Positions 32,827 through 36,873 of a DNA stretch of 36,873 nucleotides are shown here, one piece after another. The stretch comes from JADFRG01 sp036986135 (GTDB lineage: Bacteria; Chloroflexota; Anaerolineae; Anaerolineales; E44-bin32). Under the pieces are notes generated by a model. It worked only from the letters and a program-made list of their open reading frames with translations. It was not told where the DNA came from and did no database searches. The stretch lies in contig BTQZ01000024.1 of assembly GCA_036986135.1 (NCBI GenBank), forward strand, positions 1 to 36,873, read 5' to 3'. The position numbers were made by a program, and so were the translations under genes. The number at the start of each line of letters is the position of its first letter. Positions within the stretch are counted from its first letter, which is position 1.

Positions 32827-34149
32827 ATGAAGCGCACTTATGCTATCGATTCACTTTCTAAGAAGGCGGAACTCACGCCGGAGTCCGGCCTGATCCAGTT
32901 CCTTCGCTCTCCCCTCCTCCGCGCCTCCGCGGTTAGCCTGGCCCTTCTGCTCTTGGCGACCGGCTGCAATGCAGCCGGGAAGGGTGGTCCGCCTGCGACC
33001 TCGACCATCGATTCTTCCCAGCCCACGGAAGCAAGCGTTGAAACCACCCCAACGGTGGTCAGGACACCCGTAGCCGGAGCTCCTTTCATCGCACACACCA
33101 CAGAAGGGCGAGAGGATTGCCTCGGATGCCACGGCCCACTGGTGTTGTGGCCGGTCCCAGCCAATCACGAGCAATACAGTCAAGAAGCTTGCCAGACTTG
33201 CCACGTCCCCTTCCCGGGTGGTCCGCCGCTTATCGTCCACCGCATTTCCGGGAGGACGAGCTGTAGCACATGCCACGCCGATCGGAGCATGGCGCCACTC
33301 CCTGAAAGCCACGCGGACCGGTCCGACAAGATATGCTCGATGTGCCATTCGGCTTCCGAGGCGCCCGTTCCGTCCATTGCACACCAGACTCGAGGCAAGG
33401 AGAGCTGTTCCAACTGCCACGCCGAGGGCAGTGCGATGGCCCTTCCAATCAGCCATGAGGCTCGCACCGATCCTACGTGCAGGGTGTGCCATGAGACCGA
33501 AGTCGCACCTCCGACCATGGCTCACCCGAGTCGAGGACGAGAAAGCTGCTCCGACTGCCACGCTCCCGGGAAGCTCATTGAGCTTCCGGCTTCTCATGAA
33601 GATCGCACCGATGCGACCTGCAGCCTGTGCCACGACGCATCGAGGGTGACGCCGCCGCTGATCGGCCATCGTGTCGCGGGTCGTGAAGAGTGCTCCCAAT
33701 GCCACGCAGCGGATGCGTTGGTCGCGCTGCCCTCCACACATGCCGGACGCACAGACGCAATGTGTGATGCATGTCACGATCCTACGCGCGTCAGCCCTCC
33801 GCAAATCGCTCACCGCGCGGAAGGCCGGGAATCCTGCTCCACCTGTCACACTCCCGGCTCGCTGGCTGGCGGATTGCCGCGGGCGCATGAAGGGCGCACC
33901 GATGCTATGTGCCAGGTGTGTCACGAAAGTACGGAAGAAGTTCCTGCCGCCCCCCACACTTTAGAGGGCCGACCCGTTTGTACTGCTTGTCACTCCGGCG
34001 ATGCCATCGGCGCGCTGCCCGCAAGCCATGCCGATCGGACGGAGGCGATATGTGGCGTGTGTCACGAGGAGTCCATTCCTGTTCCGGTGATTCCACATGA
34101 ATTGGAGGACCGCACGGATTGCACAATGTGCCACGTGCCTGAATCTTAG
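32827..34149 (+). CDS. 15-haem repeat lipoprotein cytochrome built from H-X7-CXXCH modules
   Basis: The 440-residue lipoprotein has a long signal region ending in the lipobox LATGC (Cys47), a linker to residue 87 and then 15 CXXCH motifs to the C-terminus. Residues 88-440 form seven di-haem units of 47 or 48 residues plus a final half unit. A typical unit reads IAHxxxGRESCSxCH...LPxSHxxRTDxxCxxCH. Each CXXCH is preceded by a His exactly eight residues before its first Cys, 15 times out of 15. I find no other His, and no Cys beyond the haem pairs and the lipid anchor. This strongly suggests uniform bis-His haems in a rod. The protein is anchored outside the membrane and fits a wire-like electron conduit. 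I know no named family with this exact arrangement. Confidence 0.93.
   Translation: MKRTYAIDSLSKKAELTPESGLIQFLRSPLLRASAVSLALLLLATGCNAAGKGGPPATSTIDSSQPTEASVETTPTVVRTPVAGAPFIAHTTEGREDCLGCHGPLVLWPVPANHEQYSQEACQTCHVPFPGGPPLIVHRISGRTSCSTCHADRSMAPLPESHADRSDKICSMCHSASEAPVPSIAHQTRGKESCSNCHAEGSAMALPISHEARTDPTCRVCHETEVAPPTMAHPSRGRESCSDCHAPGKLIELPASHEDRTDATCSLCHDASRVTPPLIGHRVAGREECSQCHAADALVALPSTHAGRTDAMCDACHDPTRVSPPQIAHRAEGRESCSTCHTPGSLAGGLPRAHEGRTDAMCQVCHESTEEVPAAPHTLEGRPVCTACHSGDAIGALPASHADRTEAICGVCHEESIPVPVIPHELEDRTDCTMCHVPES
33088..34146 (+). repeat. Coding tandem repeat: 7.5 units of 141-144 bp
   Basis: Unit lengths in residues are 48, 48, 47, 48, 48, 48, 47 and a 19-residue half unit. At DNA level the units are diverged and recognisable mainly at the Cys-Cys-His codons and the GRES/RTD segments, indicating old duplication kept by selection. 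Confidence 0.9.
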
Positions 34150-34261
34150 ATCGCGGGCATCATGCGCAACGCATTCAAGCGGCTCCTGGCCTTAGTACGG
34201 GCGTTGGGGCCGCTTGCGATGAATCGGGCGGAAATATGCCATGCTTTAGGCGAGTGACTCG

Positions 34262-36451
34262 GTGAATAGGCCGGGTGCTGATAGGTCTAGCAGCCCTCAG
34301 CTACACGGGCGCCAGGTGGCCGGTCACCGGATCTGCATTCGGGCGACCTGGATTGTGATTCTCGCCTGGATTGCACTTGGGATCCTTGGAGGCCAAGAGC
34401 CCAGACCGGCATTGGCAGCTCCCGGGGAGCCAGCTCCTAATCCTGCCGCTTTGGATCCCCCTACCCTTTCGGCCAAACCTTCGGCGACACAAACTGTAGT
34501 CGCCACGTCTAGCCCGCTTGCGGAACCTTCCGCCACTGCGAGTACTGCGCCCCTATTCACTTCAACCTCCACACCTGGATCCTCTCCAACGGGGACCTCT
34601 GCATTAACAGATTCTCCGACTCCTCCTTCCTTGATGACTCCAACGCAAACGCCTGGAGCCGGAGCGAGCGAAACACTCTCCCCGACCGCTGTCCCGAGCA
34701 CCACCCTGACCGCCACGCCCTCGTCCACAGGTATGGTTACCCCGACCGCGACCGTCTCGATGTCGCCCACGTTTTCCGCCACACCATCGCCCGCGGGAAC
34801 GCTAACTGCAACGCGGACATCGACCTTAACCCCTCAATCACAGGTCCAGATCGCGGTCGGGCCGGATGATCGCGCAACGATGTCCCTGCCTAACGACTGG
34901 GGAGAGATCACCTTTCCGGCCGGGCTGGTGCCCTCACTGACCTACTTCACCTACGTAGAAATGGATTCTCCCTCCGCCGTGATCACGGATTTTGCATTCG
35001 CCGGGCGCGCATTTAGCTTGCAGGCCGCGGACCTCGCAGGCGATTCAGTCAGTACCTTCTCGAGTTCGTTTCGAATCACGCTGGCCTATGTGGAGGATGA
35101 TTGGCAGACGGCCGGCATTGCGGACGAGGGGATGCTAAACCTCTACAGATGGGATGGGGCGACATGGGCGGGGCTGCTGCCGTGCGAAGGATGTTTGCTG
35201 GACGCCGATAACAACCAAGTCGTGGTTTTGGTGGACCATCTGACTGAGTTCGCGCTGCTTGCACCGCTCGTGACACCGACGTCCACCCCGACGCCTGCGG
35301 CTGTGGTCCCTGGTCCTGCGTACCCGGCGCAGCCACTTCCCGGAGCGCCCGCGCACAATGGCGGAATACCTTATTCCGCTACGACAGATTCCTGCGCTGC
35401 TTGTCACCGAGTACACACCGCACGCGGCTGGGAGCTTCGCCGATCCTGGCCCGAGGAGGCCCTGTGCCTGACCTGCCATAACGGAACGGGCGCTTCAACC
35501 GACCTGTCAGGCTCATTCCTCGAGTCTTACCGACACTCAATTCAGGGAAGCGCCGGCTTACACATCACAAACGAAGGCGATCCTCAGCGCTTTCAAGGAG
35601 CGTATCGACATGTAGAGTGTGAGGATTGCCACGATCCGCACGATTCTGCCGGCGGCCTACATCCGGTGGGCAGTAACTATGCGGGCAACGTGCTGCAAGG
35701 CACCTGGGGAATTGGCGTGACCAATGGACCAGCAGGAGCCGTCCCAGGCTACAGCATCGTTTACAACCTCACGTATGAGTATCAGCTTTGCTTCAAGTGC
35801 CACTCATCGTGGAGCTCGGTGGGGGTCGGGACGGATGTGTCGGTGGAGGTTAATCCTAGCAATTACGCCCATCACGCGGTTGAGGGAGCGGGCAGGAATC
35901 AACCCGGGGCAGCTAATCCGAACTTCGCGCTCACCTTTACATCGTTATGGGGACCGCAAAGTACAGTCGCTTGCAGCGATTGCCACGGGAGCGCGAATCC
36001 TAGCGACCCCAAAGGTCCGCATGGCTCCGCCCGGGCCTGGCTGCTCCGAGGAAATGAAACCGGACTGGGGACGGCAGCAGTCTTCTGCTATAACTGCCAC
36101 CGCCGTGATGTCTACGGGGATGCCGATTTGATCAAACCGCCCAATCGGCAATACAGTCGTTTCTCACACCCGGAGCTCATCAACCATACCCAGATCTCAG
36201 GCGCGTGGGGCACCACTCCGCAGGGCATCTGGTGCTTGAACTGCCATGGCGGAAGCGGCCAGGGCGCACTCCACGGCACCAATCTCGGCCTGGGGAGTTC
36301 CGGCGAGACGCCACTTGGAACGCGCTTCATGAATGGTGCGTTCGTCAATGGGTGGACCGCGGCCGGGGTATCCGTTCAAAAGGGGACCTGCTGGGCAAGC
36401 TGCCATCCTGGGCCGCAGGATTACAAGGCGAACTACGACTACCCGCCGTGA
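34262..36451 (+). CDS. Large secreted octahaem-type cytochrome with Ser/Thr/Pro-rich stalk
   Basis: The frame opens with a GTG at 34262 with only a weak ribosome site; an in-frame stop lies 13 bases upstream. The 729-residue product has a signal peptide or anchor near 27-52, and a Ser/Thr/Pro-rich region (about 53-193) that is likely an extended and possibly glycosylated stalk. A beta-rich domain follows (about 195-337) with the ITFPAGLVPS and HLTEFALLAP segments common in exported Chloroflexota proteins. The haem domain has CXXCH at residues 378, 402, 453, 510, 571, 609 and 658, and one CX3CH variant (CWASCH, 710-715). With the 2-, 6- and 15-haem proteins upstream, it probably forms an outward electron-transfer chain. 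Confidence 0.9.
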   Translation: MNRPGADRSSSPQLHGRQVAGHRICIRATWIVILAWIALGILGGQEPRPALAAPGEPAPNPAALDPPTLSAKPSATQTVVATSSPLAEPSATASTAPLFTSTSTPGSSPTGTSALTDSPTPPSLMTPTQTPGAGASETLSPTAVPSTTLTATPSSTGMVTPTATVSMSPTFSATPSPAGTLTATRTSTLTPQSQVQIAVGPDDRATMSLPNDWGEITFPAGLVPSLTYFTYVEMDSPSAVITDFAFAGRAFSLQAADLAGDSVSTFSSSFRITLAYVEDDWQTAGIADEGMLNLYRWDGATWAGLLPCEGCLLDADNNQVVVLVDHLTEFALLAPLVTPTSTPTPAAVVPGPAYPAQPLPGAPAHNGGIPYSATTDSCAACHRVHTARGWELRRSWPEEALCLTCHNGTGASTDLSGSFLESYRHSIQGSAGLHITNEGDPQRFQGAYRHVECEDCHDPHDSAGGLHPVGSNYAGNVLQGTWGIGVTNGPAGAVPGYSIVYNLTYEYQLCFKCHSSWSSVGVGTDVSVEVNPSNYAHHAVEGAGRNQPGAANPNFALTFTSLWGPQSTVACSDCHGSANPSDPKGPHGSARAWLLRGNETGLGTAAVFCYNCHRRDVYGDADLIKPPNRQYSRFSHPELINHTQISGAWGTTPQGIWCLNCHGGSGQGALHGTNLGLGSSGETPLGTRFMNGAFVNGWTAAGVSVQKGTCWASCHPGPQDYKANYDYPP

Positions 36452-36873
36452 TCTCTATGGCCACAATTTTCACTCCAAGCGTATTCCGATAAAGCATTAC
36501 CGAGCTCTAATGTAGATGAGGGATCTGTCTAGCGTCTGCTGTTGCCTCGCATTGCCAGGTATTGCCTGGGATGAAGGAGAGAGTCCAAGAACCCTGGCAG
36601 TCTTTCGTTCCCAGGAGGCTTGGTCGGAATCCAAGGAAGCGACTAAGGGTCCCTTCTCATCCAACGCCGTAAATATCTATGACTCATAGCCTTCCTAGAA
36701 TCGCCAGGCAATAGACTTAGCTGCACCAATCCACTGATTGCTCGGCCTACCTCGAAATCGCCCAAGATGGCTCGCATCAATCGCGTGGTTTATCCTAAAC
36801 GGACTCTTAGTGACGTCCTCAAAAGGGAGGTGGCAGGTGCCGCTTATTCTCGAGACGCGACATTTCATTGTGG
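36452..36873. other. Intergenic region after the cytochrome cluster
   Basis: I see no complete gene, RNA gene or strong terminator in these 422 bases. A short 5-bp hairpin with CCAGG and CCTGG arms lies at 36555-36569. The composition is mixed and less GC-rich than the cytochrome genes, consistent with non-coding DNA. Confidence 0.5.
36767..36873 (+). CDS. Possible partial open reading frame at the right edge
   Basis: An ATG at 36767 opens a frame that stays open for about 35 codons to the window edge (beginning MARINRVVYPKRTLSD). There is no clear ribosome-binding site and I do not recognise a family. It may be the start of a gene or chance. Confidence 0.2.
   Translation, partial: MARINRVVYPKRTLSDVLKREVAGAAYSRDATFHC

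Noticed and set aside
32851..33957. Long minus-strand open frame (368 codons) opposite the 15-haem gene
   Set aside because: It is a mirror of the Cys/His-rich repeat coding sequence in GC-rich DNA; the plus strand has a lipobox and 15 perfectly placed haem motifs, and the antisense product has no recognisable features.
33088..34146. Regular 141-144-bp repeat as a possible CRISPR or satellite
   Set aside because: Units are coding, keep the frame, are diverged at DNA level and conserve only haem-binding residues; there are no identical short repeats with spacers.
34162..34257. 31-codon frame between the 15-haem and the large cytochrome genes
   Set aside because: It has an ATG and ends just before the next gene, but there is no Shine-Dalgarno sequence and no family signal; too weak to call.

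Overview
The window looks like a chromosomal fragment of an uncultured bacterium, most plausibly Chloroflexota of the Anaerolineae type. This is an inference. It rests on ABC sugar-transport loci that lack an ATPase gene, DUF5107-TPR proteins, lipoproteins with Ser/Thr/Pro-rich linkers, secreted multiheme cytochromes and the absence of any outer-membrane component. I see no rRNA, tRNA, CRISPR array, transposase or phage gene.

Region 1 (1-13816) is a sugar uptake and catabolism locus organised around a divergent promoter pair near 4.9-5.1 kb. Leftward run a ROK-family repressor, a DUF5107-TPR protein, a divergent ROK-type kinase-like protein and the first codons of another gene. Rightward run a family-1 substrate-binding lipoprotein, two CUT1 permeases, a second and larger DUF5107-TPR protein, a ThuA/GATase1-like protein and a Gfo/Idh/MocA oxidoreductase. 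Both promoters have near-consensus -35 and -10 boxes with 17-bp spacers, and both spacers carry TTGGATT. In the rightward promoter this motif lies inside a perfect 15-bp palindrome, a good candidate ROK operator.

Region 2 (13935-25679) is encoded leftward. It contains a LacI regulator with an operator on its own promoter, an unusual 836-residue lipoprotein made of two tandem substrate-binding domains, two permeases (one with about 130 extra residues and four extra hydrophobic segments), a YesL/DUF624 membrane protein, a GH13 alpha-glucosidase-like enzyme, two GH130 enzymes and an MscS-type channel. It is probably an oligosaccharide (mannoside or glucan) uptake and degradation operon. Hairpins sit between the binding-protein gene and the first permease gene in both regions.

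Region 3 (25839-36451) is encoded rightward. A NarL-type sensor kinase and response regulator are followed by a degenerate stand-alone receiver, a membrane-anchored TPR protein, a membrane-anchored NHL propeller with three 25-residue cytoplasmic repeats, and four exported c-type cytochromes. The cytochromes carry 2, 6, 15 and 7 (plus one CX3CH) haem motifs, 30 canonical CXXCH in all. The 15-haem lipoprotein is the standout. Every CXXCH is preceded by a His exactly eight residues before its first Cys (H-X7-CXXCH, 15 of 15), arranged as seven 47-48-residue di-haem units plus a half unit. The 2-haem lipoprotein upstream is essentially a single unit of the same design. I infer a cell-surface electron-transfer conduit with bis-histidine haems at regular spacing. 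The last 422 bases hold no gene I can support beyond a possible partial ORF at the right edge.
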